Below are positions 34,558 through 45,960 of a stretch of DNA of 64,000 nucleotides, piece by piece. Origin of the DNA: Sorghum bicolor (lineage: Eukaryota > Streptophyta > Magnoliopsida > Poales > Poaceae); assembly GCF_000003195.3 (NCBI RefSeq), contig NC_012879.2, positions 27,865,180 to 27,929,179 on the forward strand, in the 5' to 3' direction. Positions within the stretch are counted from its first letter, which is position 1. Each line of letters starts with the position of its first letter. Made by a program: the position numbers and the translations under genes. The notes beneath the pieces were generated by a model that saw nothing but the letters and a program-made list of their open reading frames with translations, was not told the DNA's origin and made no database searches.

Positions 34558-36258
34558 TGACTTAATTATTTTGTCTTTCCATTACTTAAGACTTAAGTGC
34601 AGGTACTAAGCTCCATGACACTTCACTCTAATCTAAGAGAATTTTTATGTAAAAGCATGTGTGCCTGTCTGGAAAGAAAACATCGAAGCAACTCCTGATT
34701 CATCTGAGTTTAGCTGTTTGCTCAGGGACGAGCAAAGGGTAAGCTTGGGGGAGTTTGTTGACGGCCCTTAAGTACTAAATTTAACCATCAACTAAACTTG
34801 GAAAAGGATCAATATGCATCAAACATCTAGAATTAGGGTTTTATCTGACAGAATTCCACGAGCTTTGGTGTTTGTCTATTTCTACAGGGGTTATCAGGAA
34901 ATATGGAGAGAAGGCCCACATGTCAAGTTTACAACGAGATAATTACGTGCCGCGTAATTTTCCTTAATCTAGAAGAGTCCAGAAGCCACGGTAACGAACG
35001 GGAGGCCGAACGGGTCCGGGGGCAGGGCGCCCGCCAACCCCCTTGGGCGCCCGCCCACCTGCAGCAGCCAATCAGGCTCCGTTTCCTGGATTGTGCTCCA
35101 CCGCCTTTAATCTTCAAGAATAATCGTGCGATTAATGTCAGTTTGATCCGACCGCCCAAATTCATCTGAGGGAGCTATATAAGCAAGGCCTCTCCACCCC
35201 AGGGGAGGAAGAGAAATTATTATCAGAGGAAGCCATCAAAGTTAGGGTTTTAGAACTTCTCTCCCGTAGAGAATTAGAACTAGCTACTCCCAATTCCTTC
35301 AAGTTCTATAGGATTGATTAGATAGAATTAGAGAAGTAGAGCCTAGCGCTCTGGATTTTGGATCTTCATCAATAAAGATTGGTATTATTTCATATCTTTC
35401 TCTACTACTTTATTCTAATTGCATTATGTCTCTATTTATTATGTTCTTAGTTTGCTCTAGTTCTATATTTGATATAGTTATGATTGATAATGAGTTTATG
35501 TATAAGTTTGCAAAGCGCTTAGCTCTTGACTCGAGGGAGTTAAGAGGTAGATCATATGTGGGCGTGGTGCTTAGATATTATTTACCTGCAAATATATCCT
35601 ATTGGCTGGGTCCTGTGGTAGTTCGTGATGGTGACAGCTTCGTTGACTCTTATATAGTCCACCCTCCGTTGATAGGACAGGCAGAATTTGTATTGCGGAG
35701 TAAGTCTTGCTATATTATGATTTACTTTAGCAATGTTCCTTATACATGAATAAAGAGTCTTTTGTGCTATATATGATCTTTTAGATAACTAGAGTAGATT
35801 GTGACTTAGTAGATAGTAGATACTCAGAATCCATTTTCTAGCTAATCCAACGTCACCTTACATATATGAGGAGTAGTCTATTTCTAATTGTTGTGTTATT
35901 TACCCATGAGCTTATGTTTCATTATCTTTATTATTATGGCTTACCCCCTGCCAAAGCAAGTGACTGTGTGATGAGTTCCTCATTAGTAATCATGTTATCG
36001 CAAGTTTATCTCTAGTCTATGCCTTGATAGATTTTACCCTTGTTTTCACTTTCGCCGTTCTCTTAAGCAAAATATAAATAATGATACCCAGAATACTTTT
36101 CCTGGTGAAATTCTACAATGAGGTATTTTATCTGTGCGCTTGCGGATAGAATAGATTATTTTCTAGAGAGCCTTCATATTCATAAATACCTTTGTACCCT
36201 CTGGCACCATGCTGGAGATGACAACCTAGTATTCAAGTGGTGTTAGTAAGTGTCAACA
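34558..36258 (+). mobile_element. RE-D fragment, 3' end with LTR (right of RE-C)
   Basis: This continues the RE-D 3' non-coding part after RE-C, then gives a purine tract (AAGCTTGGGGGAGTT, 34741-34755) and a 1503-base LTR (34756-36258) running TGTTGACGG to GTGTCAACA. The LTR is clearly related to that of RE-B (shared GGGTTTTATCTGACAGAATT block) but diverged and shorter. TATA-like CTATATAAG is at 35175-35183. RE-E pol sequence begins at the next base, so RE-D apparently inserted into RE-E. Confidence 0.85.
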
Positions 36259-36259
36259 T

Positions 36260-36970
36260 CCTCCAGTATTGGTTCCACCTTAACACGGAAAGCCTTTCAA
36301 ATTGTATTTATCGACCGATGATACTGTTATCGGTTCAGCCCTTATTCAAGAATTTGAAGGGAAAGAGCGTGTTATTTATTATTTGAGCAGAAGATTTTTG
36401 GATGCTAAAACAAGGTATTCGGCCATTGAGAAATTAGGCTTGTGTTTATACTTTTCTTGTATTAAATTGAGACATTATTTGTTGTCAGCCGAATGCACTA
36501 TCATATGCAAGGATGATGTGGTCAAATACATGTTGTCGATGCTGATTTTGAGTGGAAGAATCGGCAAGTGGATTTTAGCATTATCAGAATTTGACCTACG
36601 TTATGAATCGGCCAAAGCAGTAAAGGGGCAAATTATGGCCGATTTTGTTACTCAACATTGCAATACAGTGAAGTATTTGGAAGTTGCCCCTAGACGCTTT
36701 TCTTTGCTGGGTCTACCTGCGGTGAAGGAGCAAGTATCGGCATTGTATTAATTTCGCATCGAGGGAAGAAGTATGAATTTTCATTACCGATTGTTGCTAC
36801 ATCAACGAACAATCAGGCTGAGTATCAAGCTTTGGTAAGGGGGTTGGAATTACTTAGAGAAATACATGCCGATGCTGTTGAGGTCTTCAGTGATTCCATG
36901 CTGGTTATAAATCAGTTGATTGCGATTTATGAATGCCGAAGTGAGGTTTTAATCTCGTATTATGAATGAT
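36260..36970 (+). pseudogene. RE-E RNase H and second (archaeal-type) RNase H
   Basis: The frame opening exactly at the RE-D border begins with the end of the RT-connection region. It has TAA at 36281-36283 and then an RNase H with STDDTVIG, YLSRRF and IEKL landmarks to about 36650. Near 36690 the sense shifts frame into a second RNase H containing a mutated FAGS where FDGS is expected, then IGIVLIS, NNQAEYQAL and FSDSMLVI, ending near 36970. The two RNase H domains identify the Tat branch. The lost first Asp of the second domain would abolish its catalysis. Confidence 0.85.
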
Positions 36971-36989
36971 GTTTGTAATTGTTGAAAGG

Positions 36990-38330
36990 GTTTAAATATT
37001 TGTCTTGAGCATATTCCCCGATTGCATGATGAGGAAGGTAATCTGTTAGCTCAACACGCCTCAGGGTATCAACCCATCCAAGAGGTACTGACATCGGTAG
37101 TTGATGATGACGACTGGAGGACAAAAACTGTCGATTACTTAAGGAACCCGTCCAAGAAAGTTGAAAGGCGTGTAAGATTTCAAGCTGCAAAGTACGTACT
37201 CCTCGATGAAGAATTATAATATCAAAATTTTGATGGAGTTTTGCTCAGATGTCTTGGCAATGATGAATCGAAAAGCTTGATGGGTGAAATTCATGGAGTG
37301 TGTGGGGCACATCAATTGACTTTCAAGATGAAGTGGATGATCAGAAGAAACGGATATTATTGGTCGACTATTCTTCAAGATTGCTTTAAATATTTTAAAG
37401 GGTGCTAAGGGTGTCAAAAGTTTGGTAATGTTAAAAGAGCACCTACATCGGCCATGAATCCTAACATTAAACCTTGGTTGTTTCGGGGATGGGCTATCGA
37501 TCTCATCGGTCAAATCTATCCACCATCGAGCAAAGGGCATAAATTTATACTTGTTGCTACTGATTCACCAAGTGGGTTGAAGTAATTCCTTTGAAAAAGG
37601 TGACATCGGCCAATATGATTGATTTTGTGAAAGAGCATATTGTTTACCGATTTGGTATTCCTCAAAGTATCACTACCGATCAGGGTACTACGTTTACATC
37701 AGGAGAGTTTGATGAATTTGCTATCGGTATGGGGATCAAGGTTTTGGATTCTTCTCCTTATTATACTCAAGCTAATGTAGAGGTCGAGGCTTCTAACAAG
37801 GGGATTGTTAAACTCATTAAGCACAAAATTGAGGAAAATCCTAGGCGGTGGCATACGGTATTAAATGAGGCCCTAAGGTCATATCGGAAGCCGTGTCATG
37901 GTGCAATTAAAGTGTCGCCTTATCAGTTATTATACGGACACGATGTAGTATTACCTTGGGAAAATAAAACTGGCTCCAGACAGATATTTTCTCAAGATCA
38001 ACTAGCACCCGATGACTATGATGCTCTGATGAAAGATGAGTTAGAAGATTTAGCGGGACATCTGTTGAGGGCTTTGGTTAGCATCGAAGAAAATAAGAAG
38101 AGGGTAGCCAGATGGTATGACAAGAGGGTAAAAGTAAAGGAGTTTGCCAATGGAGAGTTGGTTTGGCAAGTGGTCGACTAATTGGGAAGGTCCTTATCGG
38201 ATAAGTCGATCTGCTCCTAGCAACGCATATATTCTAGAGACCCTCGAAGGGGTTGTATTTCCTAGAGCATTGAATGGAAAATATTTAAACAAATATTACC
38301 CTAGTATTTGGATGGATGCATGAGAGTATA
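36990..38330 (+). pseudogene. RE-E integrase, broken
   Basis: Integrase sense is spread over several frames. There is a linker (37022-37216), then a degenerate zinc-binding segment (37310-37440, with HGVCGAHQ and a GCQKFG-like end). The catalytic core follows with WAIDLIG (37490), TTDQGT (37670) and a damaged third motif near 37780 where NGQVE is expected. The C-terminal part has SPYQLLYG and WYDKRVK (37910-38130). A stop at 38179-38181 and frame changes near 37390 and 37575 inactivate it. Confidence 0.85.
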
Positions 38331-38415
38331 AATGTCGATAACAATCCTATCGGTTCAACAAAAGTATTAATGGTTTTTGAAAAGTATCGATGCGACATGC
38401 TGCCGATGAAGAAAT

Positions 38416-38792
38416 TTACAGATTCAACAAAGTTTGGATGACCGATATTGCACGCAGGCGAATCTGATTGGCTTCCTCTATCTCCGTGTTGTCTTCATCG
38501 GCAGAGCCCTCCACTGGCTTGAGCTTCTTCTTCATTGCCGGGGCTTTACGGGCTTGGACATCTCTCTCCTATTGAAGGATCTTGATGGCATTGGGCAACT
38601 GACTTTCTTCATGTTCAGCATGAGTTAGCGCTTCTTCGACCTCCTTTAGTTCAGCCAGCAGAGCTTCTTTCCTCACCAACAATTCTGAGATCTTCTGCTT
38701 CAATTCAGCACCTGAGGTCTGCAAACTGATGATACTCTTGTGTTTATCATCGGCGGTATGCTTCAGTTGCAGCATCTCTTCCTTAACTTGAG
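38416..38792 (-). pseudogene. RE-E antisense gene, C-terminal part (left of RE-F)
   Basis: This is the end of the gene whose start lies at 50425. The frame is open from the RE-F target duplication to TAA at 38416-38418 apart from TAG at 38569-38571 (a Gln codon by context). It encodes a coiled coil rich in Gln, Lys and Glu and a basic/acidic tail. Its frame joins that of 47731 onward in phase across the CCTGG duplication, which supports both the gene call and the RE-F boundaries. Confidence 0.8.
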
Positions 38793-38797
38793 CCTGG
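38793..38797. repeat. Target-site duplication CCTGG, left copy (RE-F)
   Basis: CCTGG occurs here and at 47726-47730, flanking RE-F. Removal of RE-F plus one copy restores the reading phase of the RE-E antisense gene. Confidence 0.9.
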
Positions 38798-40562
38798 AGT
38801 TGACATTTCTTAGCGTCACTACTAAAAAAAGACCATAGATCCATCCTTAGCAATGGCACCAGAAATGTCGGATGTTGGCATACCGTAACTAACGCTACAT
38901 CAGAGAGATAACCCAAAGCAACTCGAGGGCGCCGGCCTTAGCAGTGCAGTCTGGTAACAATAATTAGGAATGTCGGGTTGGCCTTCCTAACCATCCTTAC
39001 TTGCGATATGCAAACCTGTGGCACTACGCTTGAAAGTGCACAAGGATTACAATTTTAAGTAACGGTACTTAGGTACGCCAATCGATAGTTCATGAATGAA
39101 GAAGTAATATAACTACAAGTGGATAGAACTATCATTGTAGCATTTCAACCCGTGAGTATTCAAGGGTGTCGAATTTATAATTCTCGTAGGAAGGCAAAGG
39201 GATCAAACATGGTGTAAACATGATTACTTATTGAATGCTTGGTAGACATAGAGTAAACAGGAATAAACATGATATTCAAGATAGTGGACACACATTGGAT
39301 CAACCTCAAGGATAAAGTAGAAGAGAAATAATAAATAAAGAATAAAGAAATAAATTTACTTGAGCAGGCTTGGGTCACATATAACTATGCATAGAACTGT
39401 TAGCGGATCATCTAATTAGCAATAAATAGAGTTAGAACTAAGCCTGAGATGAGGGGAGATCCCCGCAGTTGGATACCTAGCCGATAGAGACTTTACAGAA
39501 CTCATATCGGAATACTTGATCATGGGGGAATGCAAAGGATGACAGAGCTGTCACTACCCTGCCACCTAGCCCTCTACCCAAAAGATACCCGCACATCCAC
39601 TGATTCCCGCATACCTGAACACCATGTTCACGTAATTGGAAACAACTCCTAACCCCCACGGGCCCCACCCCTTCGGAGTCACAGGCTAGCCTAAGAGCAA
39701 CCATCACGGCACAGTGAACCATCATCCCATTCCTAGTTCTAATCCTAATCATACTAATCTGATGAACAATGAAGAACAATGATGAACATATCAAGAACAT
39801 AGCACAAGAACTAAGAACTAGTTCATATACTATGAACATGATAAGAACACAACCATACTCTAGTTCATATGCATAATTATATAAAGATGAATATAACTTG
39901 CTCATGGAAGAAGATTGAATGTTATTCATACCAAGAAGATCCTTTCTTTCAAGGAGACAAGCTCTCCTTGCTAGCTCTTGCCTTGCTCTAGTACTAATCT
40001 TGACTAAAGATAAAAGTGAGAGGTGTGAGGTAAATTGACTCCAAATGATGTGTGTGTTGAAAAAGGGGGAGTGCCTCTCTTTTTATAGTGGAACTAGGAC
40101 GGTTCGTTGCATCTAAATTTGGTAGTAGGTGAAACCATCCTATGCATGGCGGCATGCAACCGCCTCAGAAAGATGGGCCCGGTTTGCTACCTCCAGGGGT
40201 GCAGCCGCACCAGGGTGCGGCCGCAGCCTGGGTGGGTTCCCCTGGCCACTGCCGTCGCGTGGTCAGTTTAGCTCTGGGCCTAGATCTCTCCCGTGGTTAC
40301 GATCAGGCCCAGTTCTACGTTGTTCGGCTCTTTCTCTATTTTCTTGGTTTGCGCATTTCTGAATACGTCTTTTGGTACTGTGTGCTTTCTTCGTGGTATG
40401 GCACATTTCCACTTGTTGCACTATAATTCCTGCAAAATATAATCACTATGGTACATGTGGAACTTGTTAGTAATAAAATGCATGTGTGTATATAATATGA
40501 CTGCTTCTTCTCCTTTTGGATCAAGTTGGCAGTTTATAATTGGTCTATAATGACTGCCAACA
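38798..40562 (-). repeat. RE-F 3' LTR
   Basis: This 1765-base LTR corresponds to 45961-47725 at an offset of 7163. On the plus strand it starts AGTTGACATTTC where the partner starts TGTTGGCATTTC, so a terminal base is mutated. A minus-strand TATA-like CTATAAAAAG is at 40079-40088. Minus-strand open frames inside (39175-39378, 39477-39929) recur in the other LTR and are not genes. Confidence 0.88.
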
Positions 40563-40576
40563 AGTCCCCCAAGCTT
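40563..40576 (-). other. RE-F polypurine tract
   Basis: The minus strand reads AAGCTTGGGGGACT, directly before the LTR start TGTTGGCAGTC. It matches the tracts of RE-B and RE-D. Confidence 0.8.
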
Positions 40577-41184
40577 AACCTTTGCTCGTCTCGAGCAAAT
40601 AATTAAGTATGGTTGTTGATCAGGAGTTGCTACTATGCTGATGTAATTCAAGAGTATCATACCTATAACAAAGCATTCATTCGCAATTTAAATAAGTTGG
40701 CATGCTATCCACTCTTTACCTTGACTTCTCATGGGGCTTATAGCTTTTCCAAGTTCTTGGGTAGTTGCAAGATAGAATGGTTGTAATAGACTCACCATTC
40801 ATTTATCCCTTGATAGACCATCAATCCGGAGGTTTTATAAATTTTTGCAAAATAAATAAGTTCCTCGAATGATTCTCTCGATCGCTCAATGTGTATGAAA
40901 TCCTCACCAAAGGCATTTGTGTTTGCCTTTAAGACCTACCACTCAGGCTGAGAATGGAGCTTTGGGAAGGTATTAAGGGTGGGCGTACTTACAACACTTG
41001 TGTTGCCAAGTCAAAGCCCGGACCATGAGGAGATACAAGTCATACACCTTGATTGAGATGTGCAAGTGTGTGGAATTTTTGGTGGTAGTCCTATCTAAAT
41101 ATGTTTGGTTACTCCGTGTATCATGACTCTCTTTATTTGAGGAAGAGAATGAGAGAATGTAAACATATGGGCCCTAAAAAATGG

Positions 41185-41187
<3 letters not shown>

Positions 41188-41226
<39 letters not shown>
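41188..41226. repeat. (TA)n microsatellite
   Basis: About 19 uninterrupted TA units inside the RE-F 3' region. Confidence 0.95.
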
Positions 41227-41229
<3 letters not shown>

Positions 41230-42073
41230 TGATGGGGATTTTAATTTTCCCGTCCATGCCTTTTGGCTTTTCTTTTTTTCATGGATAACTGATGCCCACA
41301 TGTTTCAAAGGGATCTCAAAGAGGAAAATGGAGAGATGTCATGATGGTGATGTAGGGAGTAAAATTGTTTATGGGGATGCGCAAACCTCAGGGTGAGAGT
41401 TTGGCAAACTTATTTGGTGGAAGCTAAGGCGCAACTCTTAGGGTAAGAGTTGGCATATTTTTGGTGGATGGAAGGGTGCATGTGGTGCGCAACTTCTCAG
41501 TGTGAGAGTCGACTTTATTTGGTGGGTGCATGAATCTCATATCATGGGTGCATGACCATAATCTCACTCTAGGATACCTGGGATTTGACTCAACTCAAAG
41601 CGCCGCAAGCCGCATATGACTAAAGGTGTACAAACTACTAAGCAAGTCATATGGCCTTGGTAGGTATTTCATAATCATTGAGGAACTCTTTGTTTTGAAT
41701 TTTTGAAAAGAAAACTCCGGATGTCAAGTTTCTCTTAGAACAAAGTCATAGCAAAATCAATTTATAAAATATCATGTCTCGCAACAACATAGAAAAGGAT
41801 CATGCATTTGCAACCCACAAGATTTCAAGTTCTCAGAATGAGACATTTTTAGCCAACAAACTTAAATCTTGATGAACACTAAATTATAACTTAGATACTA
41901 GAGAATTATAGATAGAGCAACTATTCATCATTTCAATAAAAGCGAAACCAACATATCATAGCGCACATGTGAGTGGATTTTTTTTGAAAGATGATGAAAA
42001 ATTGCTGAAATTTTAATACTGAAATTAAGAACTAAAATTAAGTGCAAGAATGTAAGATACATGTTACCTCTTG

Positions 42074-42095
42074 TGGGGGTCGTCCCCCAAGCTAG
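42074..42095 (-). promoter_or_regulatory. Purine tract and hairpin after RE-F ORF2
   Basis: The minus strand reads AGCTTGGGGGACGACCCCC, so GGGGG can pair with CCCCC. It follows the ORF2 coding block and resembles 44316-44336 and 9548-9568. Confidence 0.5.
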
Positions 42096-42446
42096 CTCAC
42101 TGCTGCGGTCCAGGGAAATGTCCCATGGATCGCAGGTAGGCCATCTGTGCCTCGTGCCATCGACGGCTTGCATCCTTAAGGTCGATGAGGCTCTGTTGGG
42201 TCTCCTGATGCCATTGGGTAGCAGTCTGGATGTGGGTATTCAGCGTACCTTGGATCTGCCTGTTCTAGAGCTCCAGTCCTCCCATGCAAGTGTTGAGGAC
42301 GTCCAGTGTGACCTGAGGGTGAACAGGGGGTGGCATTCCCTCGGAATCTGAGGAGTGTCCTAGCTCGTGATTCCTAGATCCCCCTGCCCCATATGCCTCT
42401 GGCTCGCATGGGCCTGCGCCTCCGTATGCCTGCTAGCTCGACCCTC

Positions 42447-43654
42447 CTATCTGCTAGCTCGAACCTCCAGCCTCGTACGGGTGAGGAACGTATCCCATAC
42501 CATATCCATACCTAGGGGTAAATCCGGGTGCAGGTATAGCAGGGGTCCATCCCATCCCTGGCATAGCTGGTGGTGGAGTGTGCTATGCTGGCGTCGCGGA
42601 TGGTGCTGGCTGTGCTGCCCTTGCTGCATGTGCTGCCTGCTCTTCTTGTTCCCTCCTCCGTGAGTTCCTGCGTGAAACAGAGCTCCTGCGTCCTCCTTCC
42701 CTCTCAATGAGGGTGAAGGTGAGTGATGGGGAATTATACAGAGCGAGATCCGGGTTAGGTAACTGGACGTTTCGTCGCGTTTAATCATATGTGAATGCGA
42801 AAGATGCGATTCATTAATCATGATGCGAGAAGTAGTGATGTAAATAATGGTATTAGCAGCATGGGGGTCAACACTTGCAGCAAGGCGAGTAATAAGAGAT
42901 GTGCACATGATAGCAGTTGAAGTCTTAATGGAATGCAACCAATGATTAACAAGCTCAACAACCGGTGCAACCTTAATCTTTTTGAGCGCAACATAAAGCA
43001 ACTTCAACTCTATGTTGTAAGTAAGATGCATATCATCTCTTGAAAAGAATGAACTAGCGATCCACTTATGGAGAAGCCTCAGAGTGGGGTGATGGATGTT
43101 GGCTGAATGCCCCTAAAACTTTCCAACGACGTGTTGCCCCGAGATCAAATGCTAGAAAGCATGACGTTGGTAATCCCGGAGAGAGAAACTTAAGTCAATG
43201 GAGCACCGCTCGTGGAAACCCAAACGGTTGGCAAGATTCTTCCAATAAATACCGAAATCTCTTCCAAAGCAACGGAAGGTAATAACATAATCGACAATTT
43301 GTAGAGTGCCCAAAATTTGGATCGTCAAAAGACGTGACCCAAGCTCATGAACGGGGGCAACTCTACTCCAACCAAGATGCTCGAAAATAGTATCAAACTC
43401 AACATCCATACCTATTTGGTACAAGAATGCGGGGTCGAATGCTGGCGAATGGAGGAACTCGCGTTCCTTCATGAGGTTGTATGCCTGCATCTCCCGCTCA
43501 CTCTCCAAGTCGTTGAAGGGGCGTCGGCCTCGTCAATGGCGTGGCCGTGTGGCTCCTCCTCTCCTCGATGTGCCGGCTGCTCGTTCCTTGCAGGGGTTGG
43601 TGGATCTTCCCCGCGTTGGTGGCGGCTCCTTCTAAGCCCAAAAATTCTATTCAT
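42447..43654 (-). pseudogene. RE-F ORF2: Athila ORF1-like (PF03078-type) protein, broken
   Basis: The start is ATG 43654 (MNRIFGLRR), a basic N-terminus. Near 43500 the frame shifts, and from 43508 to 42447 one frame continues with stops near 43152 and 43115. Landmarks recalled from the Athila ORF1 / plant retrotransposon protein family are MDVEFDTIFEHLGW, VHELGSRLLTIQ, DYVITFRCFGRD, WKNLANRLGFHERC, HLISGQHVVGKF, HPTLRLLHKWI and CTSLITRLAA. The C-terminus is Gln/His/Pro-rich. Function of the family is unknown; an envelope-like or DNA-associated role has been suggested but is not supported by anything visible. A TATA box at 43844-43853 suggests its own transcript. Confidence 0.75.
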
Positions 43655-43843
43655 GGTGGACGAGCTAGCACAAGTGTATGGTGTTTTTGCTTGGAGAGGG
43701 AAGTCTGCAAGAGGTTTTTGACAGAATTTTCTTGCACTAAGCTTATGGAGTAGGCTATGAAGCAAAGTGGAGCAAGAGAGTGAAGAAGGGAAGAGTAAAA
43801 AAATGTGTGTGAGAGGGGTGAGGTGCTCTACCCGGGATCCTCT

Positions 43844-43853
43844 CTATTTATAG
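43844..43853 (-). promoter_or_regulatory. Internal TATA box ahead of RE-F ORF2
   Basis: The minus strand reads CTATAAATAG about 190 bases before the ORF2 ATG. The surrounding 43790-44060 resembles the LTR promoter region near 40020-40310 in order of motifs (TATA, GCGGCCGCAC-like blocks, GGTTACGATCAG). It may be an LTR-derived internal promoter. Confidence 0.5.
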
Positions 43854-44484
43854 AGTTGATCACAGGCGGGGGAGTGCTCCCCTCAACAGCTACTAGCTGT
43901 TGACGAAAGGCCGAGGCCAGCAGGCCTTGGGCAGGGTGCGGCCGCACCTAGGTGCGCCCACACCAGTGGTGGACCCGCCTCTGCCCGGCCTTTTGGCTGC
44001 TGGCTCCAATGGTCACCCCAAACGTCTTTCTGGTTACGATCAGACTTGGTTCGAAATCTTGCTCCAGGTTTTGATTTTCCACATATTTATTCAAAATATT
44101 TTTGGTTTTCAAAAATTATATAAAAATAAGATTTGGAAATGGGAAAATCTATACTACGAGAAAATAATTTTTGTAAGATTTTCAGAGAAACTTTATTTTT
44201 GACTAAAAATAAAACTATAGAAAGGGAAACTTTTGGAAACTAAAAATAAAAAATTTCTATAAAAAGGGAAATTAAAACGTAATTTAAAGAATTTAAAAAG
44301 ACATAATACCTGAGCGGGGACACCTCCCCCAAGCTTGCTCGATGTCGTGGGCCCCCTTCAGATATCTTTATTGGGACACAAATAGCACAAAATTTATTTT
44401 TATTATTATAGTTTTTTAGATAACTACCGAATGCCTTCGGCAAGGGTTCAACATTCATAGTCCGTTGGCAAGACTTTCCTTCCT
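43854..44484 (-). other. RE-F spacer between gag and ORF2
   Basis: No coding content is seen. It contains LTR-like blocks near 43900-44060, an A/T-rich stretch, and a purine-tract hairpin (minus) at 44316-44336 (AGCTTGGGGGAGGTGTCCCC). This is where protease and pol of an autonomous relative would be. Confidence 0.55.
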
Positions 44485-45815
44485 TCATTCTTGTGTGGCG
44501 GCATGGACGAACTTAGTAGAGGTTTCCGGTTGCCCTAGGATCCTCTCCGTGTCAGTGACTGGAATTGATGCAGCTATCTGTGCTATCTGTGTTTCTATCA
44601 TTTTGTTGAAACTCGTCTGACTTTTGACAGATGAACAAAGAGTTTCAAGCTTGGCGTTGATGTTCTCAATGATCTTGTCATTGTAGGACAGCTTCTTTGT
44701 CAGATTCTCGTTGATTTTAGCTTGCCCTATGATCAGATCTTTCAAGGAAGGCTGATTGAAGAAATTACCCTGCGGGCGCTGCTGATTGTTCCACCTGTTG
44801 TTACCTTGCTATGGTGGCCGAAACCCATTGTTGACATATGCTACTTCTTCTTGGGTTTCGGGCCAATTGTTCCCCGAATGGCCATCATTACCACAAAATT
44901 CACACGATGTGTGTGAGTTCACTGCTTGGACGGTGCCCATGTTGGGATTTGCAACTTGTCTATCTGTCATTTGCAGCAGCAAGTCTATTTTTGTGGCAAG
45001 CACAATAGCCTCCTTCGCAGATTGCGAGCCTTTTTGTGTTTTCCTTCCTTCTCCCCAGCTTTGATTTGACACCATCTTCTCGATGAGGGCAGTAGCTTCT
45101 TAATGGTGAGAGAAAGGAATGCACCGCCAGCTGCGGCATCGACGTGCCCCTTTGACATGGCCGTGAGGCCTTCGTAGAAGTTCTGGAGCACAAGCCAGTC
45201 TTCCATTCCATGATGAGGACAGGCCCGGAAGTACTCCTGGAGCCTCTCCCATGCTTCGGGTATGGACTCAAGTGAAGACTGCTGGAAGATAGAGATCTTC
45301 CCCCTCAGAGCGCTGGTCCTGCTCATGGGGAAGAACTTGGCGAGGAATGTCACGGAGCACTTTTCCCATGTGTCAACAGCTTCCTTGTTCTGATAAAACC
45401 ATTGTTTCGCCTTTCTAGCGAGGGAAAAGGGAAACAGACGAAGCCTCATGCTGTTCTACGCGACATCCTTGATGACGATGATGTCGCACAGCTCAAGGAA
45501 GTTCTGAAGGTGGGCTTTGGCATACTCGCTTGGTAGGCCACAGAATTGGCTTGCCTGCACTATAGGGTTGAGGCCAGTGCGGATCTCGAAGCTTCCATTC
45601 CCCATATTGACAGCGGGCCCAGTCGACACGTTGGCAACAGCGGGAGTAGAGTAGTCACGGAGTGTCTTGGCCATAGTGATTCGTGCGGTTGGTGCTGGAA
45701 CGGTTGATTCGCTTGTCGGTTGCGTAGCAGAAGAAGAGATGGTATGAACCCTTCTCGTCCTTATGAGTGTTTTTGGATCACTATGGAAGTTTCCCGGCAA
45801 GTTGAAACCGCTCAT
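44485..45815 (-). pseudogene. RE-F gag, broken
   Basis: The frame starts at ATG 45815 (MSGFNLPGNF) and ends at 44485. Two TAG stops (45456-45458 and 44809-44811) lie in frame, both Gln codons by context, and a small deletion near 45105 shifts the frame. The capsid part has LRLFPFSL, AKQWFYQ, AKFFPMSRTSALRGKI and PEAWERL, closely parallel to the RE-B gag. The zinc knuckle is CX2CX4HX4W, with the last Cys replaced by Trp. The C-terminal helical segment (NKMIETQIAQIAA) also matches RE-B, but the protease modules present in RE-B are missing. Confidence 0.82.
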
Positions 45816-45935
45816 ACACTATCCTGTTTTCATTCCAATAAAAAGAGGAAGATAACAGTAAAGTTATCCTACTTAATCTTTGGCTACCAATGCTTATTAT
45901 GCAATCAATGTTTATGCCAGTATGATTTTTTCCTT

Positions 45936-45952
45936 CCCTGGCAACGGCGCCA
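45936..45952 (-). other. RE-F primer-binding site (tRNA-Asp type)
   Basis: The minus strand reads TGGCGCCGTTGCCAGGG, eight bases (AGCATTTC) after the 5' LTR end. RE-B has the same arrangement. A decayed copy of such a site lies inside the LTR near 46012-46028. Confidence 0.82.
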
Positions 45953-45960
45953 GAAATGCT

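Larger units (their letters stand above)
40577..42446 (-). other. RE-F non-coding 3' region
   Basis: No domain-bearing frame is seen in these 1.9 kb. The stretch includes an (AT)n microsatellite (41188-41226), short repeated phrases near 41390-41530 (GCGCAACTCTTAGGG-like, three variants), and a purine-tract hairpin at 42074-42095. Confidence 0.65.

Noticed and set aside
42447..43654. RE-F ORF2 as an envelope gene
   Set aside because: No signal peptide, membrane anchor or cleavage motif is visible; the landmarks fit the Athila ORF1 family instead.
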